From Xanthomonas bonasiae (lineage in GTDB: Bacteria; Pseudomonadota; Gammaproteobacteria; Xanthomonadales; Xanthomonadaceae): 60,495 bases of DNA. Positions 24,761 through 38,848 of the stretch are shown piece by piece. The position numbers and the translations under genes are program-made. Location: NCBI RefSeq assembly GCF_017163705.1, contig NZ_JAFIWB010000030.1, forward strand, positions 1 to 60,495, in the 5' to 3' direction. Under the pieces are notes generated by a model. The model saw nothing but the letters and a program-made list of their open reading frames with translations, did not search any database and was not told the origin of the DNA. Position 1 is the stretch's first letter. Each line of letters opens with the position of its first letter.

Positions 24761-26943
24761 TTAATCCTCCAACCCCAACACCAGCACCCCCAGCGGCGGG
24801 ATGGTCAGCGACAGCGAGGCCGGGTGGCCATGGGCGCCGACGTTCTCGGTGCGCACGCTGCCGCCGTTGCCGGTGTTGCTGCCGCCGTAGATCTCGGCGT
24901 CGGAGTTCAGCAGTTCGCGCCAGCGGCCGCCGCGGGGCACGCCGATGCGGTAGCCGTGGTGCACCAGCGGGGTGAGGTTGGCCACCACCAGCAGCGGGGC
25001 GTCGCTGCCCTGGGCGGTGCGCAGGTAGGCGAACAGGCTGTTGCCGGCGTCGTCGCCGATGACCCAGGCGAAGCCGTCGGGGGTGTCGTCGCGGGCGTGC
25101 AGCGCGGGGTGTTCGGCGTACAGGCGGTTGAGGTCGCGGACCAGGCGCTGGATGCCGCGGTGGCGTGGGTCGTCGAGCAGGTGCCAGGGCAGCGCGGCGT
25201 CGTGGTTCCACTCGGTGGGCTGGGCGATTTCGCAGCCCATGAACAGCAGCTTGCGCCCGGGGTGGGTGTACATGTAGCCCAGGTAGGCGCGCAGGTTGGC
25301 GAAGCGCTGCCAGTCGTCGCCGGGCATGCGCCCGAGCAGGGAGCGTTTGCCGTGCACCACTTCGTCGTGGGAGATCGGCAGCATGAAGCGCTCGGAATAC
25401 GCGTAGACCATGCTGAAGGTCAGTTCGCCGTGGTGGTAGCGGCGGTAGATGGGGTCCAGTTCGATGTAGTGCAGGCTGTCGTGCATCCAGCCCATGTTCC
25501 ACTTGTAGTTGAAGCCCAGGCCGCCGTGCGCGAGATCGGCGGTGACGCCCGGCCAGGCGGTGGATTCCTCGGCGATGGTGATGGCGCCCGGGGCGTGTTC
25601 GGCCACGACCTGGTTGAGCCGGCGCAGGAAGGCGATGGTCTCGTAGTTCTCGCGGCCGCCGTGGATGTTGGGCACCCACTCGCCGGCATCGCGGCTGTAG
25701 TCGCGGTAGAGCATGGAGGCCACGGCGTCCACGCGCAGGCCGTCGACGTGGTAGCGCTGCAGGAATTCCAGGGCGCTGGCGATCAGGAAGCCGGAGACTT
25801 CGCGCCGGCCGTGGTTGTAGATGAGCGTGTTCCAGTCGCGGTGGAAGCCTTCGCGCGGGTCGGCGTGTTCGTACAGCGAGGTGCCGTCGAAATGGGCCAG
25901 GCCGTGGGCGTCGGTGGGGAAATGCGCCGGCACCCAGTCGACGATGACGCCGATGTCCTCGCGGTGGCAGCGGTCGACGAAGCGGGCGAAGCCGTCGGGC
26001 GAGCCGAAGCGCGCGGTGGGCGCGAACAGGCCCAGCGGCTGGTAGCCCCAGGAGCCGCCGAACGGGTGCTCGGTGACCGGCATCAGTTCGATATGGGTGA
26101 AGCCCATGTCGGCGACATAGGGAATCAGGCGGTCGGCCAGCGCATCCCAGTCGAGCATGCTGCCGTCGTCGGCATGCATCCACGAGCCGGCGTGGATCTC
26201 GTACACGCTCAATGGCGCGTTCGGGCTGTGGCGTCGCGCGCGCGACGCCATCCAGGCCTCGTCGCGCCACTGGTACGGGGTGGGATCGGCCACGATCGAG
26301 GCGGTGCCGGGCGCCAGTTCGGCGCTGCGCGCGACCGGGTCGGCCTTGGCCGGCAGGTCTTCGCCGCGCGGGCCGCGCAGGGCGTACTTGTAGTGCGCGC
26401 CCACGTCGACGCCGGGCACGAACAGTTCCCACACACCGGCCTGGTGGCGCAGCCGCATCGGGTGGCGGCGCGCGTCCCAGCTGTTGAAATCGCCGATCAC
26501 CGCGGCGCGCGTGGCGTTCGGCGCCCACACCGCGAAACGGGTGCCGCGCACGCCATCGACCTCGACCGCGTTGGCGCCCAGCGCATCGGCCAGCTGCAGA
26601 TGGTGGCCTTCGCTGATCAGGTGCAGGTCGAAATCGCTGAGCTGCGGGCCGAACGCGTAGGCGTCCTCGGTGACCTGCTCGCCGCCGGGCCAGCGGATGC
26701 GCAGGCGGTAGCGGCCGTCGTCGGGCAGCGGCGCGGAGAAGAAACCGGGGCTGGGGCCTTCCTGCAGCGGCACCTCGCGGCCGTCTTCGAGCAATGCCGC
26801 CACGGCTTCGGCGCCGGGCAGGTAGCTGCGCAGCACGCGCGTGTCGCCGATGCGGTGCGCACCGAGCACGGCGAACGGGTCGCCGTGGCGGGCATTGGCG
26901 AACGCGCGCAGCGTCGCCTCGTCCCAGGTGTGGCCGACATCAC

Positions 26944-26947
<4 letters not shown>
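24761..26947 (-). CDS. glgB: 1,4-alpha-glucan branching enzyme
   Basis: The 728-aa GH13 enzyme introduces alpha-1,6 branches into linear glucan, making glycogen-like polymer in the cytoplasm. An N-terminal module precedes the CBM48-like domain ([20 protein letters not shown]) and the catalytic barrel. Putative catalytic residues are Asp407 ([11 protein letters not shown]), Glu460 (TIAEESTAW) and Asp528 (SHDEVVHGK). The length matches typical long-form GlgB. Its ATG overlaps the stop of treS-mak by 4 bp, making it the last gene of the glgE operon. It ends near a tRNA, and no treZ, malQ or treY gene follows it here. Confidence 0.95.
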
Positions 26948-30299
<3,352 letters not shown>

Positions 30300-30303
<4 letters not shown>

Positions 30304-33300
30304 GAAGTGGCTCCGGCGCGGATACGCCATAGGGAAAACGGCCGCGACGGATCGAGGCGAATGGTTTGCTGCTTGCCGTGCCAGGCGAAGGCATGGCCGT
30401 CCCACAGGTCCTGCACGGCGACGCTGGCGTGGTCGGGCAGGCCCAGTTCCCACAGCGGCACTTCGATCTGCGCTTCCTGCGCGGCATGCGGGTCCAGGCT
30501 GATCGCCACCAGCACCAGGCTGCGGCTGCGCGCCAGATGCGCTTCATCGAGGAACTTGCCGAAGTACAGCACCTGGTCGTTATGCGCGAGATAGAAGCGC
30601 GTGCCCAGGTGCGACTGCAGTTCCGGGTGCTGGCGGCGCAGCAGGTTCAGGCGGGTGATCTCGTCGACGATGTCGCCGGGCGCGCGCTCGGGCCACACGC
30701 GCAGCTGGTACTTCTCCGAATCCAGGTATTCCTCCTTGCCCGGCGCCAGCGGCGTGGCCTCGCACAACTCGAAGCCCTGGTACATGCCCCACAGGCCAGA
30801 CAGCGTGGTCGCCAGCGCGGCGCGGATCAGGTGGCCGCCGCGGCCGCTCTGCTGCAGGAACACCGGGTTGATGTCCGGCGTGTTGACGAAGAAATGCGGT
30901 CGGAAGCATTCGCGCGGAATGCCGGTGTTGAGTTCTTCGATGTAGGCCTGCAGCTCGGCCTTGTGCTGGCGCCAGGTGAAGTAGGTGTAGGACTGCGAGA
31001 AGCCGACCTTGGCCAGCCGGTACATCGGCTTGGGCCGGGTGAAGGCTTCGGACAGGAACACCACCTGCGGATGGCGGCCGCGCACTTCGGCGATCAGCCA
31101 TTCCCAGAACGGGAACGGTTTGGTGTGCGGGTTGTCGACCCGGAACAGGTTGGCGCCTTCGTTGACCCAGAACAGCACCGCGTCGCGCAACGCGTTCCAC
31201 AGTTCGGGCACCGCGCCGCTGGCGTAGAAATCGACGTTGACGATGTCCTGGTATTTCTTCGGCGGATTCTCCGCGTACGGGATCGAACCGTCGGCGCGCC
31301 AGGTGAACCAGTCCGGATGCTCGCGCAGCCACGGATGGTCCGGCGCGCACTGGATCGCGAAATCCAGCGCCAGTTCCAGGCCCTGCGCGGCGGCCGCGGC
31401 GCGCAGCCGGCGGAAGCCGTCCAGCCCGCCAAGTTCGGCGTGGACCTCGGTGTGCCCGCCTTCGGCCGAGCCGATCGCGTATGGGCTGCCGGGTTCGCCG
31501 GGTTGCGCGGTGACCGCGTTGTTGCGGCCCTTGCGGTTCTTCTCGCCGATCGGATGGATCGGCGGCATGTACAGCACGTCGAAGCCCATCGCGCGGATAT
31601 GCGGCAGGCGCTTGATGACGTCGTCGAAGGTGCCGTGGCGCGCGAGGTCGCCGCTCTGCGACCGCGGGAACAGCTCGTACCAGCTGGAGAAATGCGCGCC
31701 GCGGCGCTCGGCCTCGACGCGGAAGGTCATCGGGTATTCGGTGCGGAACGGCTTGTCGTCGGCGCGCGCCATCGCTTCGGCGGTGCCGGGTTCCAGCAGG
31801 ATCTCCGCGCGCGCAGCGGGATCCTCGCTGCGGGTGATCCGGGCGAGGATCGCCTTCAGCCTTGAGTTCAAGGCGCCACGGCTGCGCGCGCGTGCCGCCT
31901 CGACCTGAGCCAGCGCTTCCTGCACGTCCACCGGCAGCAGCGTGCCGGCGGCGCGCTTCTTTTCCAGGTCGGCATGGGTGGTGGCGAAGATGTCGCGCCA
32001 GGCTTCGATGCGGAATTCGTAACGGCCCAACCGCTCCAGCGGGAACTCGCCGCGCCAGCGGTCGTTGCCCAGCGCGCGCATCGGCGCAGTGGACCAGGTG
32101 CGTGCGTCGGCGGCGCGCCACAGCAATGCCACCGCGATGCGGTCGTGGCCGTCGCAGAACGCGTCGGCTTCCACGCAGATGCGGTCGCCGACGGTGCGCT
32201 TGACCGGGAAGCGGCCGTCGTCCACCGAGGGCGTCACCGCTTCGATGCAGATCCGCGCCGCAGCGGCGGCGACATCGGCCGGCGTGCGGGCGCGGGCGGC
32301 GGCCAGCACCGGACGCGCCGGCACGCTGCGATAGACGCGCACTTCGCCCGCTTCCAGGGTGCCGCCCTGGTCGCCCTGGATCGGCTCGCCCTGATCGCTG
32401 AGCAAGCTTTCGCTGTCGCCGAGCAGGCGCAGCAGCGCCGATCCAGGTACCGGCAGCAGATGGTCGCGGTCGCTGTTGAGCAGCACCAGCCACGGCGCGG
32501 CGCCGAGCGGTTCCACCGCGATTGCGGTCAGCGCGCCGTCGCGCAGCAATGGGCGCAAGCGTAGATCTTGTCCGGCAGCGGCCGGGGTAGCCTGCGCGTC
32601 ATCGGCATCGGTGTCGGCCGGCGCTGGCAAGGCGGTGAGTTCGGCGATCGCCCATGCATCGCCGAACGCGGATGCCAGGCGGGCGCGTTGCGCGCGCTGC
32701 AACGGCGGCTGCGCTTCGGACGGCGCATCGGGATCGATGGTGGCGACGACGCGACGCGCCAGGCTGCGCAGCGCCACGTCTTCGTCGAAGAACCAGCTGC
32801 CGCGTCCGTCCCACCAGGCCAGCGACGAGAACGCCGCATCGAAGCCGGCGCCCTGCAGCCCGCGCAAGGACTCCAGGCCCAGGCCAGGCGTCCAGGCCAC
32901 GAATTTCGCGTCGGGCACGTCCGCCTGCACATCGGCGATCAAGCTGCGCCACAGCGTGGCCGGCACGCGCTGCGGCTGCAGCACGCGGAATCCGGCCACG
33001 CCGCTGCGCAGCCAGTCGCGCACACGCACGCTCCACCACTGCGCCAGTCCCGCGCCCTCTTCGGCGTAGGCGAAGCGGCCCTGGGCGATTTCCGGCGTAC
33101 CGCGCTGCGTGCGCGGATCCGGCAGCGCCGAGGTGCGCGCGCGGAACCAGTGCGGATGTTGCTGCAGCAGGCCGCTGCCGCCGCCGATCTCGTCGATGCG
33201 CAGATCGACCAACAGGTTCAGGCCGTGCTTCTGCGCCAGCGCCAGCCACTGCTGCAGCTGTGCGACGCCGGCGGCATCGTCGCTGGCCGGGTCCGTCAGC

Positions 33301-33431
33301 CGCCCTTGCGGGTCCTGCGCGAACGGATTGGGCAGTACGACATGATCGCAACCATTGGCCTGCGCGGCGGCCATGGCCGTCTCCAGCGTGGCCGCGTCGT
33401 GCGTAAGGGGGGACAGCAGGCAGACATGCAT
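30300..33431 (-). CDS. glgE: Alpha-1,4-glucan:maltose-1-phosphate maltosyltransferase
   Basis: The 1043-aa protein elongates alpha-1,4-glucan using maltose-1-phosphate. The canonical GlgE part is in the C-terminal two thirds: a beta domain ([14 protein letters not shown]), an all-alpha insertion and the GH13 barrel with putative nucleophile Asp766 ([10 protein letters not shown]), acid/base Glu795 (FLSEAFTR) and Asp853 (NTPDINPVF). An extra N-terminal segment of about 350 residues resembles a degraded amylase barrel, so the protein is much longer than mycobacterial GlgE. I use the ATG at 33431 because the predicted N-terminal barrel begins there; the ribosome site is weak. It is the first gene of the operon. 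Confidence 0.9.
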
Positions 33432-33927
33432 TCGGATATCCCGTTCGGCGTAATGAGGAGTGCACAATCCAGACCGCAGCGATCGCCATCGGCGGCACGG
33501 ATCGGCCGTCGCACAAGACGGAGACGGAATGCACCTGCACGATGTGCCGCATCCGCAATCGGATTCGACGCCGGGGCGCCAATGCCGCTCGATGCCATGC
33601 GACTGGCCCCACAAGACCACAGGGGATGCCAATGGAATGTGTTCATGGCATTAAATAAACGCATACGCCGGCTGGCCGCGGACGCTCGCCAAGCGGCCGT
33701 GCGCAGCGCGCGCGGCTCCGCGGCGCGGGGTTTGCGCAGGAATCTTCACTGCGGGCGCGGCGCTGCCGACGCCTTGGCGTCATCGTCCGTTCACGCGCTT
33801 ACGACGGCTTGCAGACGCGGGCGGGCATCTTCGCCAAGCGCGAAGACGCGGGCGTGACGCTGGTTGCCGCCATGTTTCGGGGAGATCGGCGTCGCGGCGA
33901 CCGCTGCCGCGACGATACAGCGCTCGC
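33432..33927. other. Promoter region of the glg operon / 3' flank of the GH92 gene
   Basis: About 500 bases without a supported gene. An AT-rich patch at 33646-33660 (TTAAATAAACGC) in otherwise GC-rich sequence is the best candidate for a glgE promoter on the minus strand. The GH92 gene ends at its far side. Long readings here are shadows of high-GC sequence. Confidence 0.4.
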
Positions 33928-36291
33928 CTATTCGCTCATCGAATAGGCGCGCTCGGCCGCGCCCGCAGCCCAGGTCTTGTTCGGCTCCGCCTGCAGGGTG
34001 AAGCGCAGCTCGCCGCCGGCCATGATCTCCTCGTGGCGCAGGAACGCGCGGTCCAGCGGGCGGCCGTTGAGGGTGACGCTGCCGATGTACGGATGCGCGT
34101 CGTCCAGGCCCTCGGCGACCACGCTGAAGCGCTTGCCGTTAGGCAGCGCCAGGGTGGCGTGCGGCAGGAACGGGCGGCCGATGATGTATTGGTTGCTGGC
34201 CGGCGCCACCGGGTAGAAGCCCAGCGCGGTGAACACGTACCAGGCCGACATCTGCCCCAGGTCGTCGTTGCCGGCCAGGCCGTCGGGACGCGCCGCGTAC
34301 TGGCTGCGCATGATCTGCTGCAGCCGCGCCTGGGTGCGCCACGGCTGCCCGGCGTACGCATACAGATAGGCGACGTGGTGGCTGGGTTCGTTGCCGTGCG
34401 CGTACCAGCCGATCAGCCCGGTGATGTCTTCCATGTGTTCGAACACCTTGGGATCGACCTTGGCCTCGAACACCTGGTCCAGCCGTGCCAGCAGCTTGTC
34501 TTCGCCGCCGTGCGCGCGGGCCAGGCCGGCCACGTCCTGCGGCACGTACCAGGAATACTGCCAGGCATTGCCTTCGGTGTAGTCGCTGCCGTAGCCGCTG
34601 GCGCTGGGATCGAACGGTTCGCGGAAGCTGCCGTCGCGCTTGCGCGCGCGCATGAAGCCGGTGCTGGCGTCGAAGGCGTGCTGCCAGTTGCCGGCGCGCT
34701 TGCCGAATTCGCTGGCCACCTCGCTGCGCCCCATCGCCTGCGCCATGCGTGCGATGGTCCAGTCGTCGAACGCGTACTCCAGGGTCTTGGACGCGGCCTC
34801 GCCTTCCTCGTCGATCGGCACGTAGCCCAGTTCGCGGTACTGGGCGATACCGTCGTACGGGCCGTAGTCGGCGCTGGCGACCATCGCCTCCAGCGCGGCG
34901 TTGGTGTCGTAGCCGCGGATGCCCTTCATGTAGGCGTCGGCGATCACCGGCACGGCGTGGTAGCCGATCATGCACCAGGTTTCCAGGCCCTGGAACGACC
35001 ACACCGGCAGCACGCCATACGGGCTGTTTTTGCGATGCGCGAGCAGCGAGTTGACGATGTCGTTGGTGCGTTGCGGCGGCTGCACCAGGGTCAGCAAGGG
35101 GTGCAGCGCGCGGTAGGTGTCCCACAGCGAGAACGTGGAGTAGTTGGTGTAGCCCTGCGCCTGGTGCACGGCGTTGTCCGGCCCGCGATAGCGGCCGTCG
35201 CTGTCCATGAACAGCGTGGGGCCGAGCAGGCTGTGGTACAGCGCGGTGTAGAACTGGGTGCGCTGCTGCGGCGGCGCGTCCACCTCCACCGCGCCCAAGG
35301 CCTGCGCCCACTGCGCGCGCGCGGCGCGGCGCACGCCGTCGAAGTCCCAGCCCGGCACCTCGGCGTCGAGGTTGGCGATGGCGCTGTCCTCGCTGACCGG
35401 CGAGATCGACACCTTCACCAGCAGCGGTTCGCGCGTGGCCTGGCCGAAGTCGAAGCTGGCCACCAGCTGGCGGCCTTCGATCTGCGCGCGCTGCGTGGGG
35501 TCGGTGTCGCCCGGCGGCGGGAAGCCCCTGTACGGGATGTCCTGCTCGGTGTTGTGCAAGGCATGGCCGCGCAGCGGCTGCGAGAAGCGCAGCGCGAAGT
35601 ACAGCTGCCGCCCCGGCGCCCAGCCGCGCGTCTCGCGGAAGCCGGTGACGGTACCGTCGGCGCGCACGCGCAGCCGCGACCAGCTGATCTTGCCCGGGTA
35701 GTCGTACATGCTGGTGCGCAGGTCCAGCAGCACGTGCGCCGGCTGGCCCTTGGGGAAGGTGTAGCGGTGCACGCCGGCGCGCGCGCTGGCGGTGAGTTCG
35801 GCGCGCACCTTGTAGTCGTCCAGGGTCACCGCGTAGTAGCCGGGCTCGGCGCGTTCGTCGTCGTGGCGGAAGCGCGAGCTGTAGCCGCTGCCGGGTGTGT
35901 CCGGATCGCCGCGCTCCAGCCGCACCGCGCCGCTGATCGGCATCAACAGCACGTCGCCCAGGTCGGAATGGCCGGTGCCGGAGAAGTGCGTGTGCGAGAA
36001 GCCGACCAGGCTGCGGTCGTCGTAGCGGTAGCCGGCGGCCCAGCCGTAGGCGTCCTTGCGCGGCTGGATGCGCGTGTCCGGGCTCAGCTGGACCATGCCG
36101 AACGGCACCGTGGCGCCGGGATAGGTGTGGCCTTCGCCGCCGGTGCCGATGAACGGGTCCACCGCGGCGACGGCGCGCTCGCCGGGGCTGGCGGCACTGG
36201 CCAAGGCCTGCTTGGTGGCGGCGTGCGCCGCCGGCCAGACGGCGGCGAGCAGCAGCGCGACGGCCGCGCGCTGAGTCCAGGTGTTGGGCAT
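33928..36291 (-). CDS. Secreted GH92 alpha-mannosidase
   Basis: The 787-aa protein has a signal peptide (basic start, AAVALLLAAVWPAAHA, cleavage after AHA), so it acts outside the cytoplasm. GH92 hallmarks are VDPFIGTGGEGHTYPGA near the N-terminus, GFSHTHFSGTG, EGNAWQYSWYVPQD (general acid region) and GNDDLGQMSAWYVF with the catalytic-base Asp region. The family comprises calcium-dependent exo-alpha-mannosidases, often acting on alpha-1,2-linked mannose of N-glycans. The ATG at 36291 is set by the signal peptide. It is divergent from a LacI regulator, an MFS carrier and an AGE-type isomerase, suggesting a locus for scavenging mannose from plant or microbial glycans. Confidence 0.93.
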   Translation of the reverse strand: MPNTWTQRAAVALLLAAVWPAAHAATKQALASAASPGERAVAAVDPFIGTGGEGHTYPGATVPFGMVQLSPDTRIQPRKDAYGWAAGYRYDDRSLVGFSHTHFSGTGHSDLGDVLLMPISGAVRLERGDPDTPGSGYSSRFRHDDERAEPGYYAVTLDDYKVRAELTASARAGVHRYTFPKGQPAHVLLDLRTSMYDYPGKISWSRLRVRADGTVTGFRETRGWAPGRQLYFALRFSQPLRGHALHNTEQDIPYRGFPPPGDTDPTQRAQIEGRQLVASFDFGQATREPLLVKVSISPVSEDSAIANLDAEVPGWDFDGVRRAARAQWAQALGAVEVDAPPQQRTQFYTALYHSLLGPTLFMDSDGRYRGPDNAVHQAQGYTNYSTFSLWDTYRALHPLLTLVQPPQRTNDIVNSLLAHRKNSPYGVLPVWSFQGLETWCMIGYHAVPVIADAYMKGIRGYDTNAALEAMVASADYGPYDGIAQYRELGYVPIDEEGEAASKTLEYAFDDWTIARMAQAMGRSEVASEFGKRAGNWQHAFDASTGFMRARKRDGSFREPFDPSASGYGSDYTEGNAWQYSWYVPQDVAGLARAHGGEDKLLARLDQVFEAKVDPKVFEHMEDITGLIGWYAHGNEPSHHVAYLYAYAGQPWRTQARLQQIMRSQYAARPDGLAGNDDLGQMSAWYVFTALGFYPVAPASNQYIIGRPFLPHATLALPNGKRFSVVAEGLDDAHPYIGSVTLNGRPLDRAFLRHEEIMAGGELRFTLQAEPNKTWAAGAAERAYSMSE

Positions 36292-36306
36292 TGCGTCTTT
36301 CCCCGG

Positions 36307-36320
36307 TCGAATCGGTCCAA
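36307..36320. promoter_or_regulatory. LacI-type operator candidate O1
   Basis: TCGAATCGGTCCAA reads TTGGACCGATTCGA on the other strand and matches the second site (36406-36419) at most positions, with a shared ACCG-TTC core. It lies between the GH92 start and the centre of the divergent region. Confidence 0.5.
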
Positions 36321-36346
36321 GAAACGGATACCACAAAAGCCGTCCT

Positions 36347-36370
36347 GCATTTTGCTGCACTGCAAAATGC
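36347..36370. repeat. Inverted repeat GCATTTTGC-N6-GCAAAATGC in the divergent promoter region
   Basis: Two perfect 9-base arms separated by 6 bases lie between the two LacI-like sites. The symmetry and location suggest another regulator site rather than a terminator. Confidence 0.5.
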
Positions 36371-36405
36371 GCAGCGGATCACGACGGCGCAGGATGGGCG
36401 GCCTT

Positions 36406-36419
36406 TTGAACCGGTCTAA
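36406..36419. promoter_or_regulatory. LacI-type operator candidate O2
   Basis: TTGAACCGGTCTAA is a near-perfect palindrome with the central CCGG-like symmetry typical of LacI/GalR operators. It lies immediately before the lacI-type gene start, suggesting autoregulation. Confidence 0.55.
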
Positions 36420-36424
36420 TCGCC

Positions 36425-37474
36425 GTGCCGTCGTCCCCCGCCGACAAACGCGTCACCGTGTCCGACATCGCCGCCGCCTGCGGCGTGTCGCGGGCGACCG
36501 TGTCGCTGGTGCTGCGCAACAGCCCGCTGGTGCATGCGGACACGCGCGCGCGGGTGGCGGCGGAGATCGCGCGGCAGGGCTACGTGTACCACCGCGGCGC
36601 GGCCAGCCTGCGCGGGCGCGCCTCCAATGCGGTGGCGCTGGTGGTCAACGACCTGGCCAATCCGTTCTTCGCCGAATTCGCCGGCGGGGTGGACGCGGCG
36701 CTGGCCGAGGCCGGCTACGTGATGCTGATGGGCAGCACCGGCGAATCGCCGGAGCGCCAGCACAGCGTGCTGGCCTCGCTGATCGAACACCAGCCGGCGG
36801 CGCTGATCCTGTCGCCGACCGAGAACACTGACGCGGCGCGGCTGCGCCAGTTGCTCGGCACGCGGCTGCCGGTGCTGCTGTTCAACCGCGCGCTGGACGG
36901 CGACTGGCCGCTGCTGGCGCTGGACAACCGCCGCGGCGCACGCCTGGCCACCGAGCACCTGCTGGCGCTGGGCCACCGCGCGATCGCGTTCTTCGGCGGC
37001 CACCGCCAGTCCAGTTCCTGCGCCGAACGCCGCGCCGGCTACCGCGACGCGCTGGCCGCCGCCGGCATCGCCGCCGACCCGGCCTGGCTGATCGAATGCG
37101 CGCCGACCCGGCTGGACGCCGCGCGCCAGGCCGGCGCGCTGTGCGTGCGCGATCCCTTGCCGACCGCGCTGGTCTGCTACAACGACGTGGTCGCGCTGGG
37201 CCTGGCCAGCGGCCTGGCCGAACGCGGCCGCCACGCCGGCCGCGACTACGCGCTGATCGGCTTCGACGACATCGCCGAAGCCGCCGTCGCCACCCCGCCG
37301 CTGTCCACCGTCGCGGTCGCCCCGCGCGAACGCGGCATGCAGGCCGCGCAGCTGGTGCTGGACGCGCTGCGCCAGCAACGGTCACTGCCTGCCCTTACCA
37401 TCGCCCCGTCCCGGCTGTGCCTGCGTGCCAGCAGCCGGGTCGCCCTATCGCCCGTCCCCGGAGTCGCTGCATGA
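36425..37474 (+). CDS. LacI-family transcriptional regulator of the mannoside locus
   Basis: The 349-aa protein has an N-terminal helix-turn-helix and hinge (VTVSDIAAACGVSRATVSLV, then a YVYHRGAASLRGR hinge) and a periplasmic-binding-like sugar sensor (NDLANPFFAEFAGGVDAALA, ALVCYNDVVALGL, DDIAEAAVATPPLSTVAV). The GTG start at 36425 places the HTH at the usual distance and lies just after operator candidate O2. LacI-type regulators usually repress until a sugar binds; the neighbouring genes suggest mannose or a manno-oligosaccharide as effector. Its stop overlaps the MFS gene start by 4 bp. Confidence 0.9.
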   Translation: MPSSPADKRVTVSDIAAACGVSRATVSLVLRNSPLVHADTRARVAAEIARQGYVYHRGAASLRGRASNAVALVVNDLANPFFAEFAGGVDAALAEAGYVMLMGSTGESPERQHSVLASLIEHQPAALILSPTENTDAARLRQLLGTRLPVLLFNRALDGDWPLLALDNRRGARLATEHLLALGHRAIAFFGGHRQSSSCAERRAGYRDALAAAGIAADPAWLIECAPTRLDAARQAGALCVRDPLPTALVCYNDVVALGLASGLAERGRHAGRDYALIGFDDIAEAAVATPPLSTVAVAPRERGMQAAQLVLDALRQQRSLPALTIAPSRLCLRASSRVALSPVPGVAA

Positions 37475-38775
37475 GCCGTCGTCCGCTGTCCAACACTGCC
37501 GCCATCGCGGTGGTCAGCATGATCTTCTTCACCTGGGGCGGGTTGACCAGCCTCAACGATGTGCTGATCCCGCATCTGAAAGCCGTGTTCCAGATGAACT
37601 ACGCGCAGTCGATGCTGATCCAGTTCACCTTCTTCGGCGCGTACTTCCTGATGTCGCTGCCGGCCGGTGCGGTGGTGGCGCGAACCGGCTACAAGGCCAG
37701 CATCGTGATCGGCCTGGTGGTCGCGGCGATCGGCGCGGCGATGTTCTATCCGGCGGCGCGGCTGCCGTCGTATCCGCTGTTCCTGACCGCGCTGTTCGTG
37801 CTGGCCAGCGGCATCACCCTGCTGCAGGTGGCGGCCAATCCGTACATCAGCCTGATCGGCGAACCGAGCAAGGCGCCGAGCCGGCTCAACTTCGCGCAGG
37901 CGCTGAATTCGCTGGGCACCACGGTGTTCCCGCTACTGATCGGTCCGCTGATCCTGGCCACCGCGGTGCTGTCGGCCGACAAGATCGCCGCGATGAGCGC
38001 GCTCGAACAGGCGGCCTATCGCGGCGCGCAGGCGCAATCGGTACAGGTGCCATACCTGTTGCTGGCCGGCGGCCTGTTGCTGCTGGCGGTGTTCGTGCTG
38101 GTGATGCGCATTCCCTCGCTGCGCGAAGACGACGCCGGCAGCGCCGAGTCGCATCACAGCTTCGGCGATGCGCTGCGCCAGTCGCACCTGCTATGGGGCG
38201 TGGTGGCGATCTTCATGTACGTCGGCGCGGAAGTGTCGATCGGCAGCTTCCTGATCAACTACATCTCCGGCCCGACCACCGGCGGCCTGACCGAAGCCAC
38301 CGCCAGCCGCTACCTGGCGTTCTACTGGGGCGGCGCGATGGTCGGCCGCTTCGCCGGCGCCGCGCTGCTGCAGGTGATCCCGGCGCGCAAGCTGCTGGCC
38401 GCGTTCGCCGGCGTCGCCTCGCTGCTGCTGATCGTGACCATGATCAGCACCGGCCACGTGGCGATGTGGAGCGTGATCGCGATCGGCCTGTTCAACTCGA
38501 TCATGTTCCCGACCATCTTCACCGTGGCCATCGAGCGCCTGGGCCCGCTGACCAGCAAGGCCTCGAGCCTGCTGATCATGGGCATCGTCGGCGGCGCGCT
38601 GGTGCCGCTGGCGCAGGGCGCGCTGGCCGACGTGGTCGGCATCCAGCACGCCTTCGTGATCCCGCTGCTGTGCTACGCCTATATCCTCTGGTACGGCCTG
38701 CGCGGCTCGCGGCTGTCGGCCAATCTGCCGGCCGAGGCGCCTGGCGCCAAGCCGGTGGCGCGCGCGATGCATTGA
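37471..38775 (+). CDS. FucP/GluP-type MFS sugar:proton symporter
   Basis: The 434-aa protein has about twelve membrane helices and the FucP-family motifs FFTWGGLTSLNDVLIPHLK at the N-terminus, TLLQVAANPYISLIG and LNFAQALNSLGTT in the middle, and LFNSIMFPTIFTVAIERLG in the second half. It would import a monosaccharide across the inner membrane with protons. Given the adjacent mannosidase and mannose-type isomerase, mannose is the likely substrate, although the family also carries fucose, glucose and galactose. The start overlaps the regulator gene by 4 bp. Confidence 0.9.
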   Translation: MSRRPLSNTAAIAVVSMIFFTWGGLTSLNDVLIPHLKAVFQMNYAQSMLIQFTFFGAYFLMSLPAGAVVARTGYKASIVIGLVVAAIGAAMFYPAARLPSYPLFLTALFVLASGITLLQVAANPYISLIGEPSKAPSRLNFAQALNSLGTTVFPLLIGPLILATAVLSADKIAAMSALEQAAYRGAQAQSVQVPYLLLAGGLLLLAVFVLVMRIPSLREDDAGSAESHHSFGDALRQSHLLWGVVAIFMYVGAEVSIGSFLINYISGPTTGGLTEATASRYLAFYWGGAMVGRFAGAALLQVIPARKLLAAFAGVASLLLIVTMISTGHVAMWSVIAIGLFNSIMFPTIFTVAIERLGPLTSKASSLLIMGIVGGALVPLAQGALADVVGIQHAFVIPLLCYAYILWYGLRGSRLSANLPAEAPGAKPVARAMH

Positions 38776-38848
38776 TGCGCGAAACGGGCGCGGCGGCGCG
38801 TTGCCGTCGCGCCCTGCGCGTGCCCGTCCCTCCCCTTCCCCCACTCAC

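Noticed and set aside
34033-36831. Plus-strand frame of 932 codons across GH92 and the promoter
   Set aside because: It runs through a divergent promoter and two genes and has no recognisable domains.
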